Shown in pieces: positions 42,332-51,628 of a stretch of DNA of 64,000 nt (positions are counted from its first letter, which is position 1; every line of letters begins with the position of its first letter). Origin of the DNA: Aquabacterium parvum. GTDB lineage: Bacteria > Pseudomonadota > Gammaproteobacteria > Burkholderiales > Burkholderiaceae_C. The notes below the pieces were generated by a model that did no database searches, was not told where the DNA came from, and saw only the letters and a list, made by a program, of their open reading frames with translations. A program made the translations under genes and the position numbers. Where the stretch lies: positions 1-64,000 of the forward strand of contig NZ_LFRI01000415.1 in the NCBI RefSeq assembly GCF_001447195.1, in the 5' to 3' direction.

Positions 42332-43708
42332 TCAGAACCGGTAGGCCAGGCGCAGGCCACCCCAGTGGCGACCCTGCACCGTGATGGGAGCCGAGGCTTC
42401 CTTGAGCAGCACGAACTTGCCGCCCCCCATGTCCCGACGGTAGGTCTGCAGCAGGAAGGCTCGCGTGTTGCGGGCCGAGGCCAGGCCTGTGCGGTCATTG
42501 AAGATGCGACGCCAGCGGCTGTTGGCGGTGTTCCAGACCACGTCGCCCGGCCGTTGCGGATGGCAGTAGACCTTGTTGTGGGTGGAGATGTAGCCGTTGC
42601 GGTCTGCCGCGATGCAGAAGACCACCTCGGGCAGGGCCTTGAGGGCCGCTTCCTGCAGAGGCGGGAAAAGCTCGTCCGTCAGGGCGTTGAACAGGGCGCT
42701 GTGCTGCGCGGGGTTGCTGCCGGCCAGGGGCTGGTAGCGCTCGTCAAACAGCTGCGTCAGGCTGATGCGCCCTGAGCCCAGTGCCTGCTCCAGGCGTTCG
42801 GAGATTTGTCCGGCCACTTGCTGGGCCAGCTGGATGTAGGGGGTGTCGGCGGTTTCAACGCCGCAGGTGGCGATGACCTCCATGAGCCGCTCGGAGACGC
42901 CCAGCACGCGCTCGCTGCGCTTGGAGGCGTCGGCCAGGGCGTCTCGCACGGTCTGCACCTCCTGCCCCATGCCATCGACTTGCGCCTGGATGCCTTGGCT
43001 CAACCCCACGCTGGCGCTGGCGGCCGCGACGATGCGCTGCACGGCGCTTTCGGCCCCCATCAGGGCCAGGTGCACCTGCCGATCCTGGTCGGCCTTGGCG
43101 TCCACCGGCACGTCAACGCGCAGGTCCTGAGCCAGCGACTGGATGCGTTGGTCCAGCGAGGCCACCGTGCTCATGATGGCCTTGGAGATGGATTCGACCT
43201 GGGTGGACAGGTCTTTGACGGCGTCGGCGACGACCGAAAAGCCCAGCCCCGCCTCGCCAGCGCGCTTGGCCTCGACCGAGGCGTTGAAGGCCACCAGCCG
43301 TGTCTGCAAGGCCACCTGGGTGATCTGGCTGGCCGCCTCGGAGACCTGCTTGAGGGTGCTGACCACCCCGGAGACCTCCAGGCCCACGTGCTCGACGCTG
43401 GCGCGGGCGCGCTGCATGGCCTGCTGGCTTTGGGCGGTTTCAGACTGGATGCGTTGCTGCGCTTGCGCGATCTGGTGCGCCTGCGCCTGCAGCTGGCTCA
43501 GCGCCGTGGTCTGACCGGTGGCGATGGCGGCGCAGTCGTCGAGGGCGCCGCGCAATTGCGCCGCCTCGAGCCCCAGGCCGCTGCAGTCCCGCTGCAGCAC
43601 CTGCGCGAGCGCATAAACGGATTCGGCCCCTTCCAAGCGCATGGGCTCGGCAGAGACCGCTGGCGCAACCGATGCCACGGTTTCGCGCTTTTTGAACAAG
43701 GCCAACAT
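42332..43708 (-). CDS. Soluble chemoreceptor, signalling domain before sensor domain
   Basis: This 458-aa protein has no transmembrane segment. The N-terminal ~240 residues are MCP-like coiled coil with the conserved hairpin region ITQVALQTRLVAFNASVEAKRAGEAGLGFSVVADAV (split at NAS). The C-terminal ~125 residues form a small-molecule sensor-like domain (GYISTHNKVYCHPQ, RRIFNDRTGLASARN, LLQTYRRDMGGGKF). The order is the reverse of classical receptors. The ATG at 43708 is used; the GTG two codons earlier is less likely. It follows fliA by 61 bp and closes the flagellar cluster. Confidence 0.82.
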   Translation of the reverse strand: MLALFKKRETVASVAPAVSAEPMRLEGAESVYALAQVLQRDCSGLGLEAAQLRGALDDCAAIATGQTTALSQLQAQAHQIAQAQQRIQSETAQSQQAMQRARASVEHVGLEVSGVVSTLKQVSEAASQITQVALQTRLVAFNASVEAKRAGEAGLGFSVVADAVKDLSTQVESISKAIMSTVASLDQRIQSLAQDLRVDVPVDAKADQDRQVHLALMGAESAVQRIVAAASASVGLSQGIQAQVDGMGQEVQTVRDALADASKRSERVLGVSERLMEVIATCGVETADTPYIQLAQQVAGQISERLEQALGSGRISLTQLFDERYQPLAGSNPAQHSALFNALTDELFPPLQEAALKALPEVVFCIAADRNGYISTHNKVYCHPQRPGDVVWNTANSRWRRIFNDRTGLASARNTRAFLLQTYRRDMGGGKFVLLKEASAPITVQGRHWGGLRLAYRF

Positions 43709-43769
43709 GGGCACCCCTCTTCAGAAGGGAGGCCATCGCCCGAGGGAGCAGAAGCTGGCGGGCTTCAGG

Positions 43770-44492
43770 TCACCACTCTCGGAGCTTGACGCGCAGCCGG
43801 GCGATGGATTGGCTGTGCAGCTGGCAAACACGCGATTCGGTCACGCCCAGCACGGCGGCGATTTCCTTGAGGTTCATGTCCTGCTCGTAGTACATGCTCA
43901 TGACGTACTGCTCGCGCTCGGGCAGGTTCTTGATGGCTTCGACCAGAGCATGGCGCATGCGGTGGTCTTCGAGCAAGCTCAACGGGTCGTTGCCTTCGTC
44001 GGTGACGTGGCGATCAAGGTAGTCGTTGTCGCCATCTTCGCCGCTCATGTCTTCCAGGTAGATCAGCTGGGTGCCGCGCACCTTGCCGAGCATCTCCTGG
44101 TACTCGGTCAGCGCCATGCCCATTTCCTTGGCGATCTCGCTTTCCTGCGGGGCGCGGCCGAGTTTTTGCTCCAGGCTGTGCACGGCGCGTTCGATGTCGC
44201 GCTGCTGCTTGCGGGTGCCCCGGCTGAGCCAGTCGGCGCCGCGCAGTTCGTCGAGCATGGCGCCGCGGATGCGCTGGGTGGCGAAGGTCTCGAACTGCAC
44301 CCCCTGCCCGGCGTCGAAGCGGGTCAAGGCGTCGGTCAGGCCGATCATGCCCACCTGGATCAGGTCGTCGATTTCGACGTTGGCTGGCAGCTTGGCGATC
44401 ATCTGGTGGGCCAGGCGCCGCACCAGCGGGCTGTACTGGCGCAGCATCGAGTCGACGTCGAGACGGCCTTTGGCGGTGTACGTGCTGGACAT
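43770..44492 (-). CDS. fliA: Flagellar sigma factor FliA (sigma-28)
   Basis: The 240-aa sigma-70-family member is specific for late flagellar and chemotaxis promoters. Region 2 is YSPLVRRLAHQMIAKLPANVEIDDLIQVGMIGL (split at PAN), with KLPANVEIDDLIQ typical of FliA. Region 4 is LPEREQYVMSMYYEQDMNLKEIAAVLGVTESRVCQLHSQ (split at DMN). The ATG at 44492 has GGAG at 8 nt. It lies 20 bp after the FlhG-like gene. Confidence 0.96.
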   Translation of the reverse strand: MSSTYTAKGRLDVDSMLRQYSPLVRRLAHQMIAKLPANVEIDDLIQVGMIGLTDALTRFDAGQGVQFETFATQRIRGAMLDELRGADWLSRGTRKQQRDIERAVHSLEQKLGRAPQESEIAKEMGMALTEYQEMLGKVRGTQLIYLEDMSGEDGDNDYLDRHVTDEGNDPLSLLEDHRMRHALVEAIKNLPEREQYVMSMYYEQDMNLKEIAAVLGVTESRVCQLHSQSIARLRVKLREW

Positions 44493-44512
44493 GCTGGGCT
44501 CCATGAGCATCT

Positions 44513-45337
44513 TCAGTTGAGTACGGGTGACACGCGGGCAGGCAGGGCTGCACCGGGCGACAACAGGTGGTCGAAAGCGGTCTCGCCCAAGGTGTGGGGC
44601 AAGGCGCAGCGCAGCAGGCCAGCGGCCAGCTCCATGAAGCGGGCGTCGGGGTCGATCGAGGCGGGCTCGAAGGGGTCCAGGCGCAGGGCGACGCGTTGCG
44701 CAGCCCCTAGGAACTGGTCCGAGCACCGCGCGAGTCGACGGATGACTTCGTCGGCCTGCTGGCTGCGACGCGGGGCGCACATCAGCAGGTCATAGGCCAT
44801 CCAACCTCCTCGCTGGCTGAGCACCTTGACGGCCGCGTAGGCGTCGGTCAGGCCTTCGGCCAGGTCGTTGGTGAAGACCAGGGGGCGCAGGTTGTGGCCT
44901 CGGCAGCGGTCGCCAAAGATGCGCACCAGCTCGCTGGCGGAGGCGTGCAGCAGGACCACGTCGCTGCGCGCGGAGGCGTCGGCCAGCTCGTCGAGCAGGG
45001 TCGAGCAGGAGCCTCGGGCGTCGGCGAACTTCAGGGGCAGGCCCCGCGCGGCCATGTAGCTGACGTGCTCCGACAGGCGCTCGATGCCTTCGGAGAGGTC
45101 GAACTCGGCGAGCTCGCTGGGCGCCCTCGCCTGCTCGCCCGCATCGACGACCAGGGTGCTCAGGCCACAAGCGGCGTAGGCCGCGCACAGGCGCTCGAGC
45201 ACCAGGCCACCGGCGCTGGAGCGGGTGTTGGCCACCACCGGGATGAAGCGCAGCACGCGGGCGGCGAACATCTGGCGCAGGCCCTGGGCCTGGTCAACAG
45301 GCTGGGCTGGAGAGGCAGAACGCACGGGTCGGACCAT
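44513..45337 (-). CDS. FlhG/FleN-like protein without a P-loop
   Basis: This 274-aa protein occupies the position of flhG between flhF and fliA. It keeps MinD-like spacing (RFIPVVANTRSSAGGLVLERLC, LSTLVVDAGEQA, SDVVLLHASASELVRIFGD, PLVFTNDLAEGLTDAYAAVK). The Walker A KGGxGKT is absent: ANTRSSAGGL stands in its place. FlhG normally uses ATP-driven dimerisation to limit flagellar number with FlhF, so this version cannot bind ATP the usual way. Assignment is by position and fold pattern. Confidence 0.65.
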   Translation of the reverse strand: MVRPVRSASPAQPVDQAQGLRQMFAARVLRFIPVVANTRSSAGGLVLERLCAAYAACGLSTLVVDAGEQARAPSELAEFDLSEGIERLSEHVSYMAARGLPLKFADARGSCSTLLDELADASARSDVVLLHASASELVRIFGDRCRGHNLRPLVFTNDLAEGLTDAYAAVKVLSQRGGWMAYDLLMCAPRRSQQADEVIRRLARCSDQFLGAAQRVALRLDPFEPASIDPDARFMELAAGLLRCALPHTLGETAFDHLLSPGAALPARVSPVLN

Positions 45338-45357
45338 GGAGGGCGGCTCGGTGTGGA

Positions 45358-47142
45358 TCAGGCGGTGGCGGTGGCGGCGCGGGCAGACTGCTGCAGCATC
45401 TCGGGCATCGAGGGCGTGGCCAGGATCAGGCTGACCTCGTTGGGGTCGAGGCGGTAGGCCGGGTTCAGGCTGGCGCGCAGCGCGCGGTGCACCAGGGCTT
45501 GTGCGGACAGTCGGTGCCAATCTTCGGGCACGCGTTGGCCGTTTGCCACGCCCAGGACCTTGAGCTTGTGACGGATTAACGCATCCAGCGCCGGGCCGAG
45601 CTTCACGGCCTCGTCCAGCTTGGAGAGGATGACGCCGGAGCACTGCTGCGCGTGATAAGCGTGCATGACGTCCTCGATGGCGTCGCCTTGGGCCGATGCG
45701 TTGATGACCAGCAGCTTTTTGATGGCCGGGTGGGACAGCATTTCCAGCAGGTCCTTGGTGCGTCCGTCGCGCTGGGCCATGCCGGCGGTGTCGATCAGGA
45801 TCAGCTTCTTGCCGGACAGGAGTTCGAGCAGGTCTTCCAGGGCGGCGCGGTCATGGGCCATGTGCACGGGCACGCCCAGGATGCGGCCGTAGGCGCGCAG
45901 CTGTTCGTGGGCGCCGACGCGGTAGGCATCCAGCGTGATCAGGCCCAGGTTCTGCGCGCCGTGCTTGGCAGCGAAGGTGGCGGCCAGCTTGGCGGTGGAG
46001 GTGGTCTTGCCCACGCCGGTCGAGCCGATCAGGGCGAACACACCGCCCTGGTCTTCGATGGCTCGCTCGGTGTCGGCGGTGTTGAGGTTGCGCTGCAGCA
46101 CCTGGGTGGCCCACTCCAGCTCATCGTGCTGGCCGTTGTTGACGTCGGCGGGCATGGCGTCGAGCAGCTTGCGGATCAGCACCGTGGAAAAGCCGCCGTC
46201 CAGCAGGCGCTGGGCCAGGTTGGCCTGGGCGGGGGTGCGGCCCAGCTTGTCCAGGAAGGCCATGGTCTCGAAGCGCTCGGTCATCATGGCGCGCATGGCA
46301 CGCAACTCGCCAAGCAAGGTCGTGTTGGCTTCTTGAGCAGAGCGCAGGGCCTCCAGGGTCGCGGTGTCGGGTTGGGCTGCCACCGGTGCGGCTGGCTTGG
46401 TCTGTGCCTGAGGCTGGGCCTTGGCAGCTGGGCGAGCAGCGGCGCGGGGGGCTTCCTGGCGGGCCACCATCTGGTCCATCGTCAGCTCGTCTGACAAGGC
46501 GGCACGGCTGGCCTGGGCACGGGGAGACTGGGCTTGTGCCACCTGGGCGCGGGCCAGGGACTCGGCCTGGTTCGGCACCGCAGCGTGGACATCGGCCTGC
46601 ACGGCCTGGCGTGCGGGCTGGCGAGGCGCGAGCATGGGCTCGCTCACGGCCAGGTCCACGGCGGCGATCTGGGCGCTGGGTTGGCGACGGGGTTCGGCAA
46701 AGCGCTGGTTCAGCTGCGCTTCGGGAGCGGCCATGGCCGGCTCGGTGCGCGACTGGATGGCGGCCTGGCGGCGCTTGAGCATGCGCTCGCGCACATAGTC
46801 CTGGAACGACAGCGTGCTCATGGCCAGCTGCTTGACGTCTTCCTGCACGGTGTGAGCCAGGTTGGCGACCGACTGGCGGGCCACGGCGGCACCCTTGGCC
46901 AGCGGGCCAGCGGCCTCTTCCTCTGCGACCGGCTCCTCGCGACCCAAACCAGGTTCGGCGGCCGGGGCGCGACTGGACATCGACTCGACCATGGCCATGC
47001 CATCGGCGGCCATCGCCAGGATCTCGATGCCACCTTCGGCGGCGGGCTTGGTGGACAGCACGATGGCCTCGTCCCCGAAAGCAGCCTTGACCTTTTGCAT
47101 GGCCTCGCGGCTGTTGCGTCCAATGAAGCGTTTGACGTTCAT
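45358..47142 (-). CDS. flhF: Flagellar SRP-like GTPase FlhF
   Basis: This 594-aa protein sets the site of flagellum assembly. The N-terminal MNVKRFIGRNSREAMQKVKAAF is typical. A long Ala/Gln/Pro-rich linker (about 110-255) makes it longer than usual (380-500). The N domain and G domain follow, with IGSTGVGKTTSTAKLAATF, LDAYRVGAHEQL, IDTAGMAQRD and SKLDEAVKLG. The start overlaps the flhA stop (ATGA). Confidence 0.94.
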   Translation of the reverse strand: MNVKRFIGRNSREAMQKVKAAFGDEAIVLSTKPAAEGGIEILAMAADGMAMVESMSSRAPAAEPGLGREEPVAEEEAAGPLAKGAAVARQSVANLAHTVQEDVKQLAMSTLSFQDYVRERMLKRRQAAIQSRTEPAMAAPEAQLNQRFAEPRRQPSAQIAAVDLAVSEPMLAPRQPARQAVQADVHAAVPNQAESLARAQVAQAQSPRAQASRAALSDELTMDQMVARQEAPRAAARPAAKAQPQAQTKPAAPVAAQPDTATLEALRSAQEANTTLLGELRAMRAMMTERFETMAFLDKLGRTPAQANLAQRLLDGGFSTVLIRKLLDAMPADVNNGQHDELEWATQVLQRNLNTADTERAIEDQGGVFALIGSTGVGKTTSTAKLAATFAAKHGAQNLGLITLDAYRVGAHEQLRAYGRILGVPVHMAHDRAALEDLLELLSGKKLILIDTAGMAQRDGRTKDLLEMLSHPAIKKLLVINASAQGDAIEDVMHAYHAQQCSGVILSKLDEAVKLGPALDALIRHKLKVLGVANGQRVPEDWHRLSAQALVHRALRASLNPAYRLDPNEVSLILATPSMPEMLQQSARAATATA

Positions 47143-49244
47143 GCGTGGCCTCCGATCAGGGTACCGATGCGAATCGAATGGGTCTCAGGGATCTCGCTGT
47201 GTCCCAGCACCTTGAGACGAGGTGCGGCGCGCTTGAGGAGTCGGGCGACCGACGGACGGATCGCGTCGGGCACCAGCAGGCAGGCGGGGTGGCCCATGTT
47301 TTCCTGACGCTGGGTGGCCTCGGCGGCCTGGCGGGTCAGGTGGTCGGCGACGCCCGGGTCGAGCATGGGGCCGTTGGCGGCCGTCAGGGCCTGAGTCAGC
47401 AGGCGCTCCAGGTCGGGCTCGATGGCGATGACGTCGAGCTCGCGAACCGGGCCGTAGATCTGCTGGACGATGGCCGGGGCCAGGCCGACGCGGATGCGGC
47501 GGGCCAGCTCGGACGGGTCGTTGACCAGGTTGGGTGCCACGGCGCAGTGCTCGGCCATGGTTTCGATGATCGAGCCCATGTCGCGGATGTGCACGCCCTC
47601 TTCGAGGAGCAGCTGGAGCACTTTCTGCAGGGTTGCGATGCCGACCATCTTGGGAACCACGTCTTCGATCAGTTTGGGAGCCAGTTTCGTCACGTGCTCG
47701 ATGAGCTGTTGGGTCTCGACGCGGCCCAAAAGCTTGGCGGCGTGGAGTTGCATCAAGTGTGAAAGATGGGTCGCCACCACGGTCGAGGGATCAACCACCG
47801 TGTACCCGGCCATTTGCGCGACATCGCGCTGGCGCTCTTCCACCCACACAGCGGGCAGGCCAAAAGCGGGGTCCACGGCCTGCGTGCCGGCGATCGGGTT
47901 GGTGACGTGGCCGGGGTTGATGGCCATCAGCATGTTGGGGAAGACCTCGCCCTCGCCCACCACGGCGCCGCGCAGGGTGATGCGGTAGAAGCTGGGCTTG
48001 AGCTCCAGGTTGTCCTTGATGTGAACAGATGGCGGCAAGAAGCCGACTTCTTGCGCGAACTTGCGGCGAACGCCCTTGATGCGGTTGAGCAGGTCGCCGC
48101 CGCGCTCCTTGTCGACCAGCTGGATCAGGCGGTAGCCCACTTCCAGGCCCAGGGTGTCGACCGGCTGCAGGTCTTCCCACGAGGCTTCGCCATTGGGGTT
48201 GGGGGCGGACTGGGGCTTTTCCGGCGCGGGCGGCGCCTGGCGCTCGGCTTCCTTCTTGACGTGGATCCGCCAGGACGCGTAGCCCAGGCCACCGGCCATC
48301 GGCAGGAAGATCAGCGAAGGCATGCCCGGGATCACGCCCAGCAGGCCGATGATGCCGGCGGCCACGCCGATGACCTTGGGGTTCTCCAGCATCTGGGTGG
48401 TGATCTGGGTGCCCACGTCCTGGTCCTTGCCGACCCGCGAGACCACCATGGCGGCAGCGACAGAGATCAGCAGCGCCGGGATCTGGGCCACCAGCGCGTC
48501 ACCGATGGCCAGCAGGATGTAGGACTCGGCCGCCTGCCCGGCCGACAAGCCGTGCTGGACCATGCCGATGATGAAGCCGCCAATGATGTTGATGAACAGG
48601 ATCAGGATGCCGGCCACGGCGTCGCCGCGCACGAACTTCGAGGCACCGTCCATGGAGCCGTGGAACTCGGCCTCTTCGCCCACCTCGCGGCGGCGCTTGC
48701 GGGCCTCGGCCTCGTCGATCAGGCCAGCGCCCAGGTCGGCGTCGATGGCCATCTGCTTGCCGGGCATGGCGTCCAGGGTGAAGCGGGCTGCCACCTCGGC
48801 GATGCGCTCGGAGCCCTTGGTGATCACGGTGAAGTTGATCACCACCAGGATGGCGAACACGATGATCCCGACCGCGAAGTTGCCGCCGATCAGGAAGTGA
48901 CCGAAGGACTCGATCACCGCACCAGCGGCGCCCGTGCCGGTGTGCCCTTCGAGCAGCACCACCCGGGTCGAAGCCACGTTCAGCGACAGGCGCAGCAGCG
49001 TGGTCAGCAGCAGCACCGCCGGGAAGGCCGCGAAGTCCAGCGGGCGCAGCATGGTGGCCGCCACCATCATCACCATCAGCGACATGGCGATGTTGAAGGT
49101 GAAGAAGATGTCCAGCACCAGGGGTGGCAGCGGCAGCACCATCAGCACCAGCACGGTCACCACGATGAGCGGGGCAACCATCATCTGGAACCGTTTGGCG
49201 TCGCTCGGCGACATCGCCAGCAGCTTCTGCATCCAGGGGTTCAT
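47139..49244 (-). CDS. flhA: Flagellar export gate protein FlhA
   Basis: This 701-aa protein has eight transmembrane segments in its first ~330 residues (GVIIVFAILVVINFTVITKG-like FHIPEP region) and a cytoplasmic export-docking domain. KGSERIAEVAARFTLDAMPGKQMAIDADL (split at MPG) is the FlhA/HrcV signature. It forms the nonameric ring of the flagellar type III system. The ATG at 49244 with AAGGATG upstream is preferred over a GTG three codons earlier. Confidence 0.96.
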   Translation of the reverse strand: MNPWMQKLLAMSPSDAKRFQMMVAPLIVVTVLVLMVLPLPPLVLDIFFTFNIAMSLMVMMVAATMLRPLDFAAFPAVLLLTTLLRLSLNVASTRVVLLEGHTGTGAAGAVIESFGHFLIGGNFAVGIIVFAILVVINFTVITKGSERIAEVAARFTLDAMPGKQMAIDADLGAGLIDEAEARKRRREVGEEAEFHGSMDGASKFVRGDAVAGILILFINIIGGFIIGMVQHGLSAGQAAESYILLAIGDALVAQIPALLISVAAAMVVSRVGKDQDVGTQITTQMLENPKVIGVAAGIIGLLGVIPGMPSLIFLPMAGGLGYASWRIHVKKEAERQAPPAPEKPQSAPNPNGEASWEDLQPVDTLGLEVGYRLIQLVDKERGGDLLNRIKGVRRKFAQEVGFLPPSVHIKDNLELKPSFYRITLRGAVVGEGEVFPNMLMAINPGHVTNPIAGTQAVDPAFGLPAVWVEERQRDVAQMAGYTVVDPSTVVATHLSHLMQLHAAKLLGRVETQQLIEHVTKLAPKLIEDVVPKMVGIATLQKVLQLLLEEGVHIRDMGSIIETMAEHCAVAPNLVNDPSELARRIRVGLAPAIVQQIYGPVRELDVIAIEPDLERLLTQALTAANGPMLDPGVADHLTRQAAEATQRQENMGHPACLLVPDAIRPSVARLLKRAAPRLKVLGHSEIPETHSIRIGTLIGGHA

Positions 49245-49499
49245 GGGGGGCACATCCTTGAAGGGGGTTGCAAGGATTGTTGGCCGCCGCCCCCCCGAGC
49301 TTTAGCGAGATAAGCGGGGGTGGCGCGCGCCTATTCGGACCACGTTGCGTGGGGTGAAAGTCACGGTTTGTTCCTGCGCGAAAGGCCGCCCCAGCGGATG
49401 GGGGATCGCCCTGTGATGGATGTCACATTCAAGTCGGCACAATGGATTCACAGCTGCCACTCGCACGTGCGCGGCGCCACCAACAACCGGGGAAGAAAC

Positions 49500-50195
49500 A
49501 TGAAACTTCGCGCGATCACCCTCGCTGCGGCAGGCCTGCTGGCCGCCGCATCCGCTCAAGCCGAGCTGCAGACCTGGCGATTTTCGGGCCTGGCCTACCC
49601 CGGAACCACCGCATTGTTTGGCGAGTACGCACAGTTCGACCTCACCTTTGACCTGGGCGTCGACGCCACAGATGGCGTGTTCGCCTCAGCCTTGATCGCC
49701 ATGTCGCTCAATGGCGCAGCCCTCTCAGTAGGGGCCAATCAGCTCGCTTGGGATGGCCAGGAGCGTTGGAGCAGCACGCTGACCGCTGACCTGACCTCTC
49801 CCCAGAACCCTCAGGGGGCAACCTTGCGCATGACCGGCCCCGCTGGCACCGGCGCATTTGATGAGGACGGCGTCTGGCGTTCGACCCCCGTCAGCAGCGT
49901 TGGCGACTTTCTGACCAAGGCTGACGCGATGATCGACGACGTCGCCGCAAACCTCGTCTTCGCCGAGGGCTACACATGGCAAGAGGCAGTCAAGCAAGAG
50001 TTCATTGCGGCCGCACTCCCCTCGATCGGGCTGTTTGCACCCGCCGGTGCCGCACAGTCCTACGTGCTCATTGGCGCCCACAACATCACCCCCGGGGTGC
50101 CCGAACCCAGCGCCTGGACGCTGGTCCTTGTGGGCTGCGTCGGCGCCCTGGCCATGGTCCGCCGCCGTCAGGCGTCCACTGCTCAGGTCGCCTGA
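49500..50195 (+). CDS. PEP-CTERM sorting-signal protein
   Basis: The 231-aa exported protein has a signal peptide (MKLRAITLAAAGLLAAASAQA, ending at ASAQA-E; split at LLA), a beta-rich middle, and at the C-terminus VPEPSAWTLVLVGCVGALAM then RRRQ. That is the PEP-CTERM tripartite signal: PEP motif, hydrophobic helix, basic tail, recognised by exosortase. Exosortase substrates are usually linked to exopolysaccharide or envelope display. It faces against its neighbours flhA and flhB, whose 3' end it overlaps by 13 bp. No exosortase gene is in the window. Confidence 0.88.
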   Translation: MKLRAITLAAAGLLAAASAQAELQTWRFSGLAYPGTTALFGEYAQFDLTFDLGVDATDGVFASALIAMSLNGAALSVGANQLAWDGQERWSSTLTADLTSPQNPQGATLRMTGPAGTGAFDEDGVWRSTPVSSVGDFLTKADAMIDDVAANLVFAEGYTWQEAVKQEFIAAALPSIGLFAPAGAAQSYVLIGAHNITPGVPEPSAWTLVLVGCVGALAMVRRRQASTAQVA

Positions 50196-51349
50196 GCCTT
50201 CGCCTTGGCGGCTTCCGAGCGCAGCGGGTCCATGTCATCCGGCACCTGCAGATCCGGCAGGTTGCCCGGCATGGGCGCCCGCCCGCTGAGCGCCTGCTTG
50301 AGCTGATACACATAAGCCAGCACCTGCGCCACCGCGCTGTAGAGCTTGACCGGCACCTCCTGGTCGAGCTCGGTGTGGGCGTACAGCGCCCGCGCCAGCG
50401 GTGGCGCTTCCAGCACCGGCACCTTGTTCTCGGTGGCGATGTCGCGGATCTTGAACGCCAGCAGGTCCAGCCCCTTGGCCACCACGCGCGGCGCGCCCAT
50501 CGAGCCCTCTTCGTACTTCAGCGCCACGGCATAGTGGGTCGGGTTCATGACCACCAGGTCGGCGGTGGGCACGGCGGCCAGCATGCGCTTGCGGGTGCGC
50601 TCGCGCATGATCTGCTTCATGCGGCCCTTGACCTCCTGGTTGCCCTCCTGCTGCTTGTACTCTTCCTTGACGTCCTGGTGCGACATCTTCATGCGCTCGG
50701 CAAACAGGAACTTCTGCAGCGGCCAATCGAGCAAGGCGAATCCCGCGATCACCAGCAGCATCGTGCCCATGACCTGACCCATGGTCACGCCCAGGTCGCG
50801 GATGGCTGCTGGCAAGGGCTGAGCCAGCAGGTCGGACATGCTGGGCCAGACCTTCATCAGCGTCATCACGCCCACCGCGCCCAGCACCAGCGCCATGGCG
50901 CAGGCCTTGAGCGCATCGATGAGCTGCTGCTTCTTGAACAGGTTGCCCAGACCGCTGATCGGGTTGAGCTTGCCGAAATTGGGCGCCAGCACCTTGAAGG
51001 ACATCACCCAGCCGCCCGAGATCACCGAGGCAGCGGTCGAGGCCAGGGCCACGCCCACGCCCACCGGCACGACCATGATCAGCGCCTGCATGCTCCAGTC
51101 GGTCAGGCGCTGCAGCATGAAATCGGGTGAGGCCACCGTGCGCACATCAAAGCGCAGACCGCCCGACATGAGCTTTTGCAGCTGGTCCAGCCACAGCGGC
51201 GTCAGACCCATGAGCACGCCCGTGGCCGCCAACATGACCAGGAAGTGCCCCAGGTCCTTGGAGCGCACGACCTGACCGTCCTTGCGGGCCTGGTCCAGTT
51301 TCCGCTGCGAGGCGGGTAACTGCTTGTCTTGTGAGCCTTCGTCGGACAT
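50183..51349 (-). CDS. flhB: Flagellar export switch protein FlhB
   Basis: This 388-aa protein has four transmembrane segments and a cytoplasmic domain that autocleaves at NPTH in VVMNPTHYAVALKY to switch export from rod-hook to filament. The N-terminal QDKQLPASQRKLDQARKDGQ is typical. The ATG at 51349 was chosen for the family start. The C-terminus extends past the usual end by a short acidic/Ala tail. Confidence 0.95.
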   Translation of the reverse strand: MSDEGSQDKQLPASQRKLDQARKDGQVVRSKDLGHFLVMLAATGVLMGLTPLWLDQLQKLMSGGLRFDVRTVASPDFMLQRLTDWSMQALIMVVPVGVGVALASTAASVISGGWVMSFKVLAPNFGKLNPISGLGNLFKKQQLIDALKACAMALVLGAVGVMTLMKVWPSMSDLLAQPLPAAIRDLGVTMGQVMGTMLLVIAGFALLDWPLQKFLFAERMKMSHQDVKEEYKQQEGNQEVKGRMKQIMRERTRKRMLAAVPTADLVVMNPTHYAVALKYEEGSMGAPRVVAKGLDLLAFKIRDIATENKVPVLEAPPLARALYAHTELDQEVPVKLYSAVAQVLAYVYQLKQALSGRAPMPGNLPDLQVPDDMDPLRSEAAKAKAQAT

Positions 51350-51628
51350 TGGGGGGCGTGGCCTTCGCAGACCGGAGAATCGATGGCTGAGAGTGTGTCC
51401 AGCAAACCCTCGGCTCATGCCCCGGAAAAAACACCTTCGAACCCGCCTGATCCCTCAGACACCGTCGGGTGAAAAAACCACCCTTTGCGCCCCAAATGAT
51501 GTACACATCGCGACACGAGGGTGAACGCACTGGCGCCCGACAAAGCCAGCCCAAAAACCACGGACTGGGCGGGTGCGGCCCCTCAGATTCGCGCTTGCCG
51601 CCCGCCACGCCCGGCTTAGGATGACCCC

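Noticed and set aside
49254-49330. A sigma-28 promoter upstream of flhA (CTAAAG near 49305)
   Set aside because: The downstream half matches GCCGATAA poorly, and flhA is normally a class II gene.
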